DNA of 64,000 bases, from assembly GCF_009909155.2 (NCBI RefSeq), contig NZ_JAAAPM020000001.1, forward strand, positions 124,001 to 188,000, in the 5' to 3' direction. A model generated the notes under the pieces. That model was not told where the DNA came from, searched no databases, and saw nothing but the letters and a program-made list of their open reading frames with translations. This stretch comes from Flavobacterium undicola. GTDB taxonomy: Bacteria > Bacteroidota > Bacteroidia > Flavobacteriales > Flavobacteriaceae. The position numbers and the translations under genes are program-made. Shown here piece by piece: positions 56,025 through 64,000 of this stretch. Position 1 is the first letter of the stretch; every line of letters starts with the position of its first letter.

Positions 56025-56044
56025 TTATAATCCTCAAACGATAC

Positions 56045-56083
56045 AAAAGGGCTTTATTTCTGTTGCGAAATAAAGCCCTTTTT
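56045..56083 (+). terminator. Intrinsic terminator of the LysM transglycosylase gene
   Basis: A 16-bp perfect stem (56045-56060 with 56067-56082, loop TGTTGC) is followed by T residues. The GGGC/GCCC core makes it strong. It starts 20 bp after the stop codon. Confidence 0.92.
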
Positions 56084-56223
56084 CTGTTTTATGGGTATTT
56101 TGCACTATTTTTATTCCATTTATTAAAAATTTGGAACGATATTAGCTAACTAAAACACAAGAAGCTAATTAATAAACAATAATTCATACCCTAAATTTGA
56201 ATTGCAGTTACAATCGATGCAAA

Positions 56224-57243
56224 ATGAATAAAATCCATTTTATATTGCTTTTCGTTTCCATCTTTTTCATGTCCTGCAAACAGGAGGATCTAAATCCTGA
56301 AAAAACCAATGGAAAAATCAATAACATTTCGGTGATTATAGACGATTTGTTGTGGAATGGCGAAATTGGCGATAGCATCCGAAATAAATTTGCTTCTCCT
56401 GTAATTGGATTACCTCAAGAAGAACCTCTTTATACCATCAATCAATATCCGGTGAAATTAATGGAAGGCTACATGACGGATAGCCGAAACATTATTGTGA
56501 TCAAAAAAGATACTAAAGAGAATTTCAAAATAGAAAAAAACAAAATCGCTTCACCACAAAATGTGTTCTATATTTCTGGAAAAGCTGCTGATGATATCTT
56601 GTGTCTAATTCAAAAAAATGCCGCTGAAATCATTAAAACCATTCATCAAACCGAGATTGAAGAATGCCAACGCATAAACAAGAAATCGCTTTTAAGTTCG
56701 AAATTTTTCAAAGACAGTTTCAACATCAAAATTGAAATGCCTTCCAGCTACGAATTAATGCTTCAAAAAGAGAATTTTGCATGGTTTAAAAAAGAAATCA
56801 TTAGTGGAAATACCAGCCTTTTAATCTATCAAGTTCCTATAAACAATATTGAAAATAAAAAAAACAAGGTGTCCAGTATCATCCAGATGCGAGATTCCAT
56901 TGGAAGTTTATACATTCACGGCAAGGAATTAAACACCGATATGATTACCGAAGAAGCTTATGCTCCTTATTTTTCAAACATTGTTCTGGATTACAAAAAG
57001 GCCTATGAAACTAAAGGAACTTGGGAACTAAAAGACGATTTTATGTCTGGCCCTTTTATTAATTATGCAATTGTTGACAAAGACAATGACCGCATACTGG
57101 TTTTAGAAGGCTTTTGCTACTCTCCTTCGAAAGAAAAACGAGATTTAATGTTAGAGCTGGAAGCAATCATAAAATCGATTAAAATCAACAAAAAACCGAT
57201 TCCGAAGGAAACTTCAAAAATCATGGCAATGTTTACTAAGTAA
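56224..57243 (+). CDS. DUF4837 family lipoprotein
   Basis: The N-terminus MNKIHFILLFVSIFFMSC is a lipoprotein signal with lipid-modified Cys18, followed by KQEDLNPE. The rest matches the DUF4837 pattern: ISVIIDDLLWNGEIGDSIRNKF, FYISGKAADDILCLIQKN, RDSIGSLYIHGKE and WELKDDFMSGPFINYAIVD. The role is unknown; the protein should be at the inner or outer membrane facing the periplasm. The frame opens at 56197, but the ATG at 56224 gives a proper signal peptide and 339 residues. It follows the transglycosylase gene after a terminator and so probably has its own promoter. Confidence 0.82.
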   Translation: MNKIHFILLFVSIFFMSCKQEDLNPEKTNGKINNISVIIDDLLWNGEIGDSIRNKFASPVIGLPQEEPLYTINQYPVKLMEGYMTDSRNIIVIKKDTKENFKIEKNKIASPQNVFYISGKAADDILCLIQKNAAEIIKTIHQTEIEECQRINKKSLLSSKFFKDSFNIKIEMPSSYELMLQKENFAWFKKEIISGNTSLLIYQVPINNIENKKNKVSSIIQMRDSIGSLYIHGKELNTDMITEEAYAPYFSNIVLDYKKAYETKGTWELKDDFMSGPFINYAIVDKDNDRILVLEGFCYSPSKEKRDLMLELEAIIKSIKINKKPIPKETSKIMAMFTK

Positions 57244-57274
57244 AACGCCATTCGAGACTTTTTTATAAAGCCGA

Positions 57275-58081
57275 TTAAATCTTAGTAATAAAGAACTCTA
57301 CTCTTCGATCGAATTCGTCGCCTTTACCCAAAGGAAATTGATTTCCTAAACCTTTATAACTCATTCTTAAACTACTAATGCTTTTAGAAATTAAATACTT
57401 AAAAACACTCTTTGCACGGTTTAAAGAGAGTTTTCTTTCATTGGTAGCCCGATCAATAGCATCTTTGTAATCACTGGGAGTACAACACACATGACCGCGA
57501 ATTTCAAATTCTATTCCTTTATTTTTTCGAAGTATTTCGACTATCTTATCCAATTCTTTTTGAGAAGACGCTGTAAGATTGCTACTTCCTAATTCAAAAA
57601 AAATATTTTCAAGATAGATTCGATCCCCTACTTCATGATGTTCTTGAAAAGAATTATAAATCCCTTTACCAAAACTATTTTTCTTTACAATTAATAAGTC
57701 AACACGTCGGTTTTTTGAACGAATATCATCTAAATTTCCTCCCGAAAAATCATCAATAAGCACACGTCCTTTGCCTTCAACAATTACAATTTTATTCTTA
57801 TTAAATCCATTGGTCACTAAAATGCCTTTAACCGCATTTACCCTGTTTTCTGATAATTTTAAATTGTAATTATTATTTCCTCTATCATCGCAATAGCCAT
57901 AAATTTGGATCGATTCTAGTCGTGTTGTATCTATTTCCCGAACAAAATTGGTAACAAGTTGCTCTTGAACAGCATCAATGTTGTATTTGTCGAACTCAAA
58001 ATAAACGGTTCCGATTTTTTTTTCTTGAGCACATAATGCACCAACAGCAAAAAAAGCAATTATTAAAATAGATTTCAGCAT
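57275..58081 (-). CDS. Protein with two OmpA-like domains
   Basis: After a signal peptide (MLKSILIIAFFAVGALCAQ) the protein is made of two OmpA/MotB-like peptidoglycan-binding modules. The first (about 23-133) has YFEFDKYNID, IYGYCDDRGNNNYNLKLSENRVNAV and SKNRRVDLLI. The second (about 150-268) has IFFELGSSNLTASSQKELDKI, IRGHVCCTPSDYKD, LSLNRAKSVFKYL and FDRRVEFFI. The first repeat keeps the DxRGxxxYN signature and the second deviates. There is no beta-barrel part. Its start shares one base with the stop of the upstream S41 protease gene (TAATG), so the two are translated together and may act at the same place in the envelope. Confidence 0.88.
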   Translation of the reverse strand: MLKSILIIAFFAVGALCAQEKKIGTVYFEFDKYNIDAVQEQLVTNFVREIDTTRLESIQIYGYCDDRGNNNYNLKLSENRVNAVKGILVTNGFNKNKIVIVEGKGRVLIDDFSGGNLDDIRSKNRRVDLLIVKKNSFGKGIYNSFQEHHEVGDRIYLENIFFELGSSNLTASSQKELDKIVEILRKNKGIEFEIRGHVCCTPSDYKDAIDRATNERKLSLNRAKSVFKYLISKSISSLRMSYKGLGNQFPLGKGDEFDRRVEFFITKI

Positions 58082-59718
58082 TAGATTTTTAAAATATTCT
58101 TATAGGTTGCAGCATCGTTTAAAATACTCACCGCTTTTTTTATTTCCGAATTGGATTTCATATAATATTGGTAAAAACCTTCCTGATATTGGTAGCGTTT
58201 TATAATTTCTTCTAAAATCAAATCCTTGATTTCTTCTTGATGATTGTCTAATTGAGCATTTTCACTTTTCTGAACTACTGCTAACAATTGATTGTACTCG
58301 TTAATAATTGCACCGTCAATAGCTTCTTTTTTGGCTACAGCCAAAGTCAATTTTAAGGCTTCCTCAGTCTCTGTATCGAATGATAATTTTTGTGTTTTCA
58401 AAAACTGCTTGAAATCCTGAAAATCAGCATTCGTGAAATTTGGAATTTGATTTCCTAGATTTGGATTTTTATAATAATAAGTTGTGGCATAATTAAAAAT
58501 ACCATCGTTTTTGATTAAAGCGTTAGCAATAGCACTGGTTTTAGCTTCTTCAAGCGGCACATCGGGCAAAATCCCTCCTCCATCATAAACCGTTCTTCCT
58601 TTGCGGGTTTTGAAAGAATTATAATTGGTTGCCTGGGTACGAGTAGCCAATCCATTTTTGTCTTTATGAGCATAATCTAAGGCTTGAATACATCTTCCCG
58701 AAGGTGTAAAATACCTCGAAATAGTTACTTTCAACTGCGTATTATAGGTTAAATCAATAGGTTTTTGAACCAATCCTTTCCCAAAACTTCTGCTTCCTAC
58801 AATAACCGCACGATCTAAATCCTGTAAAGCACCTGAAACAATTTCGGATGCCGAAGCACTTTTATCATTCACAATAATAACCAACGGAATCTCCAAATCT
58901 ACCGGTTCAAATGCCGTTTTATAAGTATTGTTGTGTTTCTCGTTGATGGATTTTGTGGTTACAATCACTTCGTTTTTTGGAACAAATAAATTACAAATAT
59001 TGATGGCTTCGCCTAAAAGTCCGCCGGGATTGTTTCTTAAATCCAAAACAATACGTTCCGCACCTTGCTTTTTGAGTTCCAATAAAGCTTCTTTAGTTTC
59101 GTTCGAAGCCTTTTTATTAAATCGACTTAAAACGATGTAACCCGTTTTATCATCAATTTTTGAGTAAAAAGGAACCGATTTGATTTCGACCTCATCCAGT
59201 GAAATCTGAGTCGTATTTGTTTTGCCTTGACGTAGGTATTTAATATCAATTTTAGTGTTTTTGGCACCTTTTAGCAATTGAGAAGCATCGTCTTTAAAAT
59301 CAGCCATTACTACATCACCTATTTGGATAATCTCATCTCCAGCTTTGAATCCCGCTTTATCGGCTGGGAAATTTTTATAGACTTCTCGAAGAATTAATTT
59401 CCCTGATTTTTGAGTAATCAAAGCGCCTATTCCAGTATATTCTCCAGTATTGTTGATTTTAAATTTCAATACATCTTGCTCATTGAAATACACTGTGTAC
59501 GGATCTAAACTGGCTAACATGCCTTTGATGGCGCTATCCATTAATTCGCCCGGATTAGTTTCGTCAACATAATTGGTATTCAATTCTTTAAAAAGCGTAG
59601 TAAAAATCTCTATTTGCTTGGCAATTTCAAAAAAATCGTCTTTAAAACTGGAACCAATAAACAAGAAAGCCGAAGCGACTACAGGAAGAATGTATTTTTT
59701 CTTAAAAGAGAGGTTCAT
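58081..59718 (-). CDS. S41 family C-terminal processing protease with PDZ domain
   Basis: This periplasmic or membrane-anchored serine protease of the CtpA/Prc family uses a Ser-Lys dyad. A signal anchor (about 10-24) is followed by an N-terminal helical part, a PDZ domain (about 90-165, YTGIGALITQKSGKLILREVYKNFPADKAGFKAGDEII) and the S41 core. The motif SASASEI is at 287-293 and contains the nucleophile; the general base is Lys314 in SFGKGLVQ. RNNPGG precedes them. The C-terminal extension beyond residue 350 contains extra helices common in flavobacterial homologues. It lies 78 bp downstream of the rnpA stop and is coupled to the OmpA-domain gene. Confidence 0.93.
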   Translation of the reverse strand: MNLSFKKKYILPVVASAFLFIGSSFKDDFFEIAKQIEIFTTLFKELNTNYVDETNPGELMDSAIKGMLASLDPYTVYFNEQDVLKFKINNTGEYTGIGALITQKSGKLILREVYKNFPADKAGFKAGDEIIQIGDVVMADFKDDASQLLKGAKNTKIDIKYLRQGKTNTTQISLDEVEIKSVPFYSKIDDKTGYIVLSRFNKKASNETKEALLELKKQGAERIVLDLRNNPGGLLGEAINICNLFVPKNEVIVTTKSINEKHNNTYKTAFEPVDLEIPLVIIVNDKSASASEIVSGALQDLDRAVIVGSRSFGKGLVQKPIDLTYNTQLKVTISRYFTPSGRCIQALDYAHKDKNGLATRTQATNYNSFKTRKGRTVYDGGGILPDVPLEEAKTSAIANALIKNDGIFNYATTYYYKNPNLGNQIPNFTNADFQDFKQFLKTQKLSFDTETEEALKLTLAVAKKEAIDGAIINEYNQLLAVVQKSENAQLDNHQEEIKDLILEEIIKRYQYQEGFYQYYMKSNSEIKKAVSILNDAATYKNILKI

Positions 59719-59796
59719 GATGTTATATATTATTGACTACTAAATTAGGAATAAATCATCAATAATAAAATTGACAACAAACTTATACTTAATTGA

Positions 59797-60207
59797 TTAT
59801 TTGCCCAATTCATCTTCCTTTTCAGAAGATTCTTTTTTCGAATTTTGAGCTACAAACTTTTCAAACAACTGAATGGTTTTAGTATTGATTTCTTCATACG
59901 ATAAACGCTCTTTAGTTTGATAAAAGAACATAAAAGCATACGATTTATCTAAATTATCTATGAGAATATGCTTGTTGAGTCGATAGGTTTCTCTAAGAAT
60001 TCTCTTGAAACGATTTCTATCAACTGCTTTTTTAAAATTCTTTTTAGAAACCGAAACACCCATTTTTATTTTCTCGTTCTCCCCTAAAGAACCCGAATGA
60101 TATACTAAACGCAAAGGATATTTAGAAACCGATTTACCTTCAGAAAATAACAATCCAATGCTGATTTTACTTTTTAGTTTTTCGTTTTTTGGATAGTTAA
60201 AGCTCAT
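59797..60207 (-). CDS. rnpA: Ribonuclease P protein component
   Basis: RnpA helps the catalytic RNA of RNase P remove 5' leaders from tRNA precursors. The protein has FNYPKNEKLKSKISIGLLFSEGKSVSKYPLRLVY at the start and the RNP box ending in NFKKAVDRNRFKRILRETYRLNK. The frame is open to 60249, but a -7 box (60239-60246) lies at that end and would be inside the coding region, so the ATG at 60207 (MSFNYPKNEK) is the real start, giving 136 residues. The usual partner rpmH is not adjacent. The S41 protease gene follows on the same strand. Confidence 0.92.
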   Translation of the reverse strand: MSFNYPKNEKLKSKISIGLLFSEGKSVSKYPLRLVYHSGSLGENEKIKMGVSVSKKNFKKAVDRNRFKRILRETYRLNKHILIDNLDKSYAFMFFYQTKERLSYEEINTKTIQLFEKFVAQNSKKESSEKEDELGK

Positions 60208-60238
60208 TTTTATGGGGAAAAGATATTTTTTTAGAGGA

Positions 60239-60246
60239 CAAAGGTA
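60239..60246 (-). promoter_or_regulatory. -7 box of rnpA (TACCTTTG)
   Basis: On the minus strand TACCTTTG matches TAnnTTTG and lies 31 bp upstream of the rnpA ATG at 60207. It rules out the longer reading frame starting at 60249. Confidence 0.65.
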
Positions 60247-60305
60247 CAATTTAACACTAAACCTATTATTATTTAGGATTTAAATAGCACTAAAAAATTA
60301 TTTCA

Positions 60306-60313
60306 TACTTTTG
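60306..60313 (+). promoter_or_regulatory. -7 box of the acyltransferase-desaturase operon (TACTTTTG)
   Basis: TACTTTTG matches TAnnTTTG 17 bp upstream of the ATG at 60331, so the leader would be about 10 bases. It diverges from the rnpA promoter only 60 bp away. Confidence 0.6.
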
Positions 60314-60330
60314 CAGCTAATTTTTTAAGA

Positions 60331-61065
60331 ATGCAAAAACTTATTTCGTATCCCGTATCCGTAATTTATTATTTGTGTTTTGGACTAACGTTAGTGATTT
60401 TCCATCCCATTCAGTGGATTTGCTTAAATATTTTTGGCTATCAAGCCCACAAAAAAAGTGTTGATTATTTGAACTTTTTTTTATTAAAATGCACTAACTT
60501 AGTAGGAACAACTTATACATTTGAAAATAGAGATAGTATTCCTCAAGGAGTACCGTTGATTTTTGTAGCTAATCACCAAAGTATGTATGATATCATAGCT
60601 ATGATTTGGTTTTTGCGTCGATTTCACTGTAAATTTGTAAGTAAGAAAGAGTTAGGAAAGGGAATTCCAAGTGTTTCTTATAATTTAAGACATGGCGGCG
60701 GAGCTTTAATTGATAGAAAAGACCCAAAACAGGCAATTCCTGAAATTAAAAGATTATCAGAATACATCGAAAAAAACAAACGTTCGGCAGTAATTTTTCC
60801 TGAAGGGACTCGAAGTAAAACGGGAAAACCTAAGGAATTTGCCGTGACAGGAATAAAAATATTGTGTAAAAGTGCACCTTCAGCCTATATAGTTCCGGTA
60901 AGCATCAATAATTCCTGGAAAATGGTAAAATTTGGTTTTTTTCCAGTAGGTTTAGGAAATCATCTTACCTTTGTAATCCACAAACCTTTAAAGGTTAGTG
61001 AACATAATTTCCCTGAATTAATGGAGATGACAGAAAGTGCGGTAGTAAAAGGAATAAAATTTTAA
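60331..61065 (+). CDS. 1-acyl-sn-glycerol-3-phosphate acyltransferase (PlsC)
   Basis: This membrane acyltransferase forms phosphatidic acid from lysophosphatidic acid. The catalytic motif NHQSMYD is at residues 81-87 and FPEGTRSK at about 156-163, both canonical, unlike the variant paralogue at 545-1333. Two hydrophobic stretches at about 10-36 anchor the N-terminus. At 244 residues it is full length. The acyl-ACP desaturase gene follows after 10 bp on the same strand, so the two share a transcript: one makes unsaturated acyl chains and the other places them in phospholipid. Confidence 0.92.
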   Translation: MQKLISYPVSVIYYLCFGLTLVIFHPIQWICLNIFGYQAHKKSVDYLNFFLLKCTNLVGTTYTFENRDSIPQGVPLIFVANHQSMYDIIAMIWFLRRFHCKFVSKKELGKGIPSVSYNLRHGGGALIDRKDPKQAIPEIKRLSEYIEKNKRSAVIFPEGTRSKTGKPKEFAVTGIKILCKSAPSAYIVPVSINNSWKMVKFGFFPVGLGNHLTFVIHKPLKVSEHNFPELMEMTESAVVKGIKF

Positions 61066-61075
61066 TATAAATAAA

Positions 61076-62062
61076 ATGTCAATAAAAAACATTCGATTAG
61101 AAGTTATGCAGTTTTTGGAAAAAAACGTGACTGGCTATATGGATCAATATTTGATTCCGGTAGAGCAAATATGGCAGCCATCTGATTTTTTACCAAATTC
61201 TGAGGGAGATAATTTCTTAGAAGAAGTAAAAGAGTTACGCGAAATCTCAAAAGATTTACCATATGATTTCTGGGTAGCGATGGTGGGTGATATGATTACC
61301 GAAGAAGCACTTCCTACTTATGAAAACTGGTTGATGGAAGTAGAAGGTGTAGATAATGAAGAAAGAAACGGTTGGTCAGCCTGGGTACGTCAATGGACAG
61401 GAGAAGAAAACCGTCATGGTGATTTATTGAATAAATACTTGTATTTATCAGGTCGTGTGAACATGCGCGAAGTAGAAATGACAACACAACACCTTATCAA
61501 CGACGGATTTGACATTGGTACGGGTAGAGATCCTTATAAAAACTTTGTTTACACAAGTTTTCAAGAGTTAGCAACCTATGTTTCTCACAATAGAGTTTCG
61601 CAATTAGCTAAAAACTATGGTGATAAAAAGCTTTCTAAAATGTGTAAGATGATTGCTGGAGACGAAATGCGTCACCACCATGCGTATAGCCATTTTGTTA
61701 GCGAAATTTTCAAAGTAGATCCTAGCGAAATGATGCTTGCTTTTCAATACATGATGAAAGCAAAAATCGTAATGCCAGCGCATTTCCTGAGAGAATCAGG
61801 ACAAAAAATAAGCTCTGCATTTGAATTATTTTCTGATTCAGCACAACGTATTGGAGTTTACACTGCCAATGATTATGTTGAAATCATGCAAAAATTAATT
61901 GATAAATGGGAAATTGATAAAATTGGGGGTTTAACTGACGAAGCAGAAAAAGCACGTGATTATCTAATGAAATTACCAGCTAGAATGGCTAGAGTTTCTG
62001 AAAGAATCGTAATTCCTAAAGAATCTCACATTTTTAAATGGGTAGAACCGGCGAGATTATAG
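61076..62062 (+). CDS. Acyl-ACP desaturase (stearoyl-ACP 9-desaturase type)
   Basis: This soluble diiron enzyme introduces a double bond in acyl-ACP using oxygen and reduced ferredoxin. Iron ligands fit Glu76 or Glu77 (MITEEALP), Glu111 and His114 (EENRHG), Glu164 (SFQELATYVSH), and Glu197 and His200 (GDEMRHHH). The four-helix bundle core covers about residues 55-230. At 328 residues it is the usual size for bacterial members of the plant-type desaturase family. Coupled to the upstream PlsC gene, it should help adjust membrane fluidity, a useful trait in cold or aquatic habitats. A hairpin terminator follows. Confidence 0.93.
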   Translation: MSIKNIRLEVMQFLEKNVTGYMDQYLIPVEQIWQPSDFLPNSEGDNFLEEVKELREISKDLPYDFWVAMVGDMITEEALPTYENWLMEVEGVDNEERNGWSAWVRQWTGEENRHGDLLNKYLYLSGRVNMREVEMTTQHLINDGFDIGTGRDPYKNFVYTSFQELATYVSHNRVSQLAKNYGDKKLSKMCKMIAGDEMRHHHAYSHFVSEIFKVDPSEMMLAFQYMMKAKIVMPAHFLRESGQKISSAFELFSDSAQRIGVYTANDYVEIMQKLIDKWEIDKIGGLTDEAEKARDYLMKLPARMARVSERIVIPKESHIFKWVEPARL

Positions 62063-62183
62063 ATTTCAGAATGCAAATTTCAGATTTTAGATTTCAGATT
62101 TTTTTGAAATTGATTTTTGAAATTGATTTTTGAAATTGCCATTGAAATTGAGTTACAAAATTAAAATACAATTTAGTTAATTT

Positions 62184-62230
62184 AAAATGTTGATTTTTGA
62201 AGTTGAAAAGCTTTGAAAATCAACATTTTT
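62184..62230 (+). terminator. Probable terminator of the acyltransferase-desaturase operon
   Basis: A 14-bp perfect stem (62184-62197 with 62216-62229, AAAATGTTGATTTT/AAAATCAACATTTT) ends in a T run. It is AT-rich, so its strength is uncertain, and it ends only 16 bp before the next start codon, which leaves little room for a separate promoter. Confidence 0.6.
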
Positions 62231-62245
62231 ATTTAAAACAATAAC

Positions 62246-62899
62246 ATGAACAACAGCGACATTATCAGCAAAACAATCACTTTTGTAAAAGAACAACTCA
62301 ATAATGCCGAAGGCGGTCACGACTGGTTTCACATCGAAAGAGTCTACAAAAACGCCTTATTGATTGCCAAAGAAGAAGTTTGCAATTTACAAATAGTCCA
62401 ACTGAGCGCTTTACTTCACGATATTGCTGATAGTAAATTTCACGATGGAGACGAGTCTGTAGGTCCAAAAATAGCCAGAACATTTCTGGAATCTCAAAAT
62501 GTTAGTGAAGACATAATCCATGCTGTTATCAACATCATCGAAAACATTTCTTTTAAAGGAGGAAATCTGGAAAAGAAATTCAGTTCGATAGAACTAGACA
62601 TTGTTCAGGATGCAGACCGTTTAGATGCCATAGGAGCGATTGGAATCGCCCGAACATTCAATTATGGCGGATTTAAAAATAGAACGCTCTACGACCCTAA
62701 AATTGCGCCAAACACTAAAATGACTGTTGACGAATACAAAAATAGTCAGGCACCAACAATTAATCATTTTTACGAAAAGTTATTGTTGCTTAAAGACAAA
62801 ATGAATACCCAAACAGGAAAACAAATTGCCCAACAAAGACACCGTTACATGGAAGGATTTTTGTCACAATTTTATGCAGAATGGGAAGGAAAAAAATAG
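62246..62899 (+). CDS. HD domain phosphohydrolase
   Basis: This metal-dependent phosphohydrolase of the HD superfamily resembles YedJ. The ordered metal ligands are His29 (HDWFHIERV), His58-Asp59 (ALLHDIADSKF) and Asp122 (QDADRLDAIGAIGIARTF). The long helix near KTITFVKEQL and the YMEGFLSQFYAEW end are also typical. The substrate is unknown; nucleotides or phosphomonoesters are possible. At 217 residues it is normal length. It follows the desaturase operon after a hairpin that ends 16 bp before the ATG, so it may depend on read-through. Confidence 0.9.
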   Translation: MNNSDIISKTITFVKEQLNNAEGGHDWFHIERVYKNALLIAKEEVCNLQIVQLSALLHDIADSKFHDGDESVGPKIARTFLESQNVSEDIIHAVINIIENISFKGGNLEKKFSSIELDIVQDADRLDAIGAIGIARTFNYGGFKNRTLYDPKIAPNTKMTVDEYKNSQAPTINHFYEKLLLLKDKMNTQTGKQIAQQRHRYMEGFLSQFYAEWEGKK

Positions 62900-62992
62900 T
62901 TAGCAGTATTCAGCTTTTTAGTATTCAGTGAATCAACAACTTTTTATTTATTCCAACAACTGATCACTAAAAACCTGACCTCTGAACACTTT

Positions 62993-63391
62993 TTAAATCC
63001 CTTTTTCTTTCATCTCCAGAATTACATCCGAAGCGCTTTTAAAAGTCGGTGCTTGTTCGGTAATGCTTCCTACCCTTTTCTTATTAAGTTTGAAAACAAC
63101 ATCATTTTCTGTAGTGAATAACAAGGCACTTAAAAAAGGTTGGTTCATATAAGAAGCCAATATTGGATAAGCTTCGTCTAAGCTGTGAAAGCTTTCAATT
63201 TCTTCTGTTTTATATCTTGCAATTAGCGAAAGACTAAAAACATCATTTTCCAATAACACAGGACGAACATAGATGTTTTTTAATTCGGTATCACCAATGG
63301 TTTTTGCTAAGGTTAATTTAGCAAAAGTTTTATCTTTAATACTTTGTTTTACTCTTTCCCAAAAAAGGGCAAATATAGGCTCGTATGACAT
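62993..63391 (-). CDS. Unknown flavobacterial protein
   Basis: I recognise no named family. The 132-residue protein appears soluble and has no signal peptide or membrane segment. It reads as a mix of helices and strands, with MSYEPIFALFWERVKQSIKDKTFAKLTLAKTIGD at the start and FHSLDEAYPILASYMNQPFLSALLFTTENDVVFKLNKKRVG in the middle. It is convergent with the HD phosphohydrolase gene and 63 bp downstream of the next gene on the same strand. Confidence 0.65.
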   Translation of the reverse strand: MSYEPIFALFWERVKQSIKDKTFAKLTLAKTIGDTELKNIYVRPVLLENDVFSLSLIARYKTEEIESFHSLDEAYPILASYMNQPFLSALLFTTENDVVFKLNKKRVGSITEQAPTFKSASDVILEMKEKGI

Positions 63392-63454
63392 TTTGTTTTT
63401 TAATTATTTAATTATTATAAGGCTAAATTAGATACGCTATAGTCGCCTTTTTTC

Positions 63455-63952
63455 TCAATATAATCTTCTGTTAACTTTATCAGCTATATCTTTAATTTTC
63501 CAATCTTGAACCGACCAAGTTTTTCCATTGTCTGAGGAAATAAAAGTTAACATAGTTTTGATTTTTTCGGACTTGCTTTTTATTGTTTCTTGATATTCAA
63601 AAAAAACATAACCAATAACTATATCTTTTGCATTTTCTATTTGAGTGTCTAATATTTTGTCAACTTGAAACTTAGTTAAATTTTTAAAATATTTTTCTAC
63701 ATCAATTTTCATTTTGTCGGCTAAAACTAAATCCGAAAAATTACCTTGACCACTTTTTGCGTAATAATTTTGCATTTCAATTAACATTCCTTTGTCCCAG
63801 ATTTTAGATGCGGAATCATATTTTTTGTTAATATACATTTCGGTTAAATATTCTTTCGATAATTTATCCAAAGAACTTTTCATTTCCTTTTCAGTTTGAC
63901 TGAAACTAAAATTAAAAACTAATAAAATTAAAACTGTAATTATCTTATTCAT
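63455..63952 (-). CDS. Secreted protein of unknown function
   Basis: The N-terminus MNKIITVLILLVFNFSFSQ is a signal peptide with a likely cleavage after the Gln. The mature region of about 146 residues has KYDSASKIWDKGMLIEMQNYY, IENAKDIVIGYVFFEYQETIKSKSEKIKTMLTFISSDNGKTWSVQDWKI and a basic C-terminus. The arrangement resembles small NTF2-like secreted domains, but I cannot assign it confidently. It lies at the right edge of the window with only 48 bp after its start codon. Confidence 0.65.
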   Translation of the reverse strand: MNKIITVLILLVFNFSFSQTEKEMKSSLDKLSKEYLTEMYINKKYDSASKIWDKGMLIEMQNYYAKSGQGNFSDLVLADKMKIDVEKYFKNLTKFQVDKILDTQIENAKDIVIGYVFFEYQETIKSKSEKIKTMLTFISSDNGKTWSVQDWKIKDIADKVNRRLY

Positions 63953-64000
63953 AATGTGCTACGGCTACTAACTCTGAACTGCTACTTGCAAACTGAACAT

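Noticed and set aside
62063..62160. Possible small RNA or regulatory array in the ATTGAAATTG-type repeats, also seen at 4440-4495
   Set aside because: They are degenerate AT-rich simple repeats in gaps between genes with no stable fold or conserved core; the nearby hairpin at 62184-62230 is treated separately.

Overview
The window looks like chromosomal DNA of a Flavobacterium-type Bacteroidota. The DNA is AT-rich, promoters carry TAnnTTTG -7 boxes instead of E. coli-type boxes, and it holds a complete gliding-motility sprC-sprD-sprB-sprF operon with type IX secretion signatures. RecA, Pgk, HolB and RnpA are all of flavobacterial type. No rRNA, tRNA, CRISPR array, prophage or intact transposase was seen.

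Layout. (1) 0-6 kb is housekeeping: a GxxExxY gene flanked by inverted repeats, an acyltransferase, a lipoprotein, recA, a MntA/HepT toxin-antitoxin pair bounded by 35-bp direct repeats, an acyl-CoA thioesterase, a DoxX-like protein and holB. (2) 6.1-19.3 kb, all on the minus strand, is an exo-glycosidase locus: GH29, GH29, GH31, GH95, GH43, GH2 and a sugar mutarotase, with a divergent AraC regulator (19.6-20.5 kb). The set of activities fits trimming of the fucosyl, galactosyl, xylosyl and possibly arabinosyl side chains of xyloglucan. No SusC/SusD pair or endoglucanase is present in the window. The locus carries scars: a truncated mutarotase copy, a broken second GH31 3' end, and a 152-bp MITE inside that broken copy. 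(3) 20.5-27.2 kb holds a LytS/LytTR-type two-component system followed by a same-strand run of DUF3500 lipoprotein, HupE/UreJ-like membrane protein, secreted intradiol-dioxygenase-like protein, pirin-like cupin protein and an unknown protein. This is the best candidate for an undescribed system. (4) 27.5-52.6 kb is the gliding adhesin operon: two secreted unknowns, sprC, sprD, the 5830-residue sprB and sprF. sprB holds two separate long tandem duplications of 1719 and 1773 bp. (5) 52.7-64 kb is housekeeping and envelope: pgk, a LysM lytic transglycosylase, a DUF4837 lipoprotein, a double OmpA-domain protein translationally coupled to an S41 protease, rnpA, an acyltransferase-desaturase pair, an HD phosphohydrolase and two unknowns.

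How the parts fit. The minus-strand glycosidases would act on oligosaccharides in the periplasm or at the cell surface under the AraC protein. A tandem 16-bp repeat with 21-bp spacing upstream of that regulator is a likely binding site. The spr operon would export and anchor the mobile SprB adhesin through the type IX system. Starts were revised where a TAnnTTTG promoter, a repeat or a non-ATG codon showed that the longest reading frame is too long. All family assignments are from reading the proteins by eye; no database search was run.
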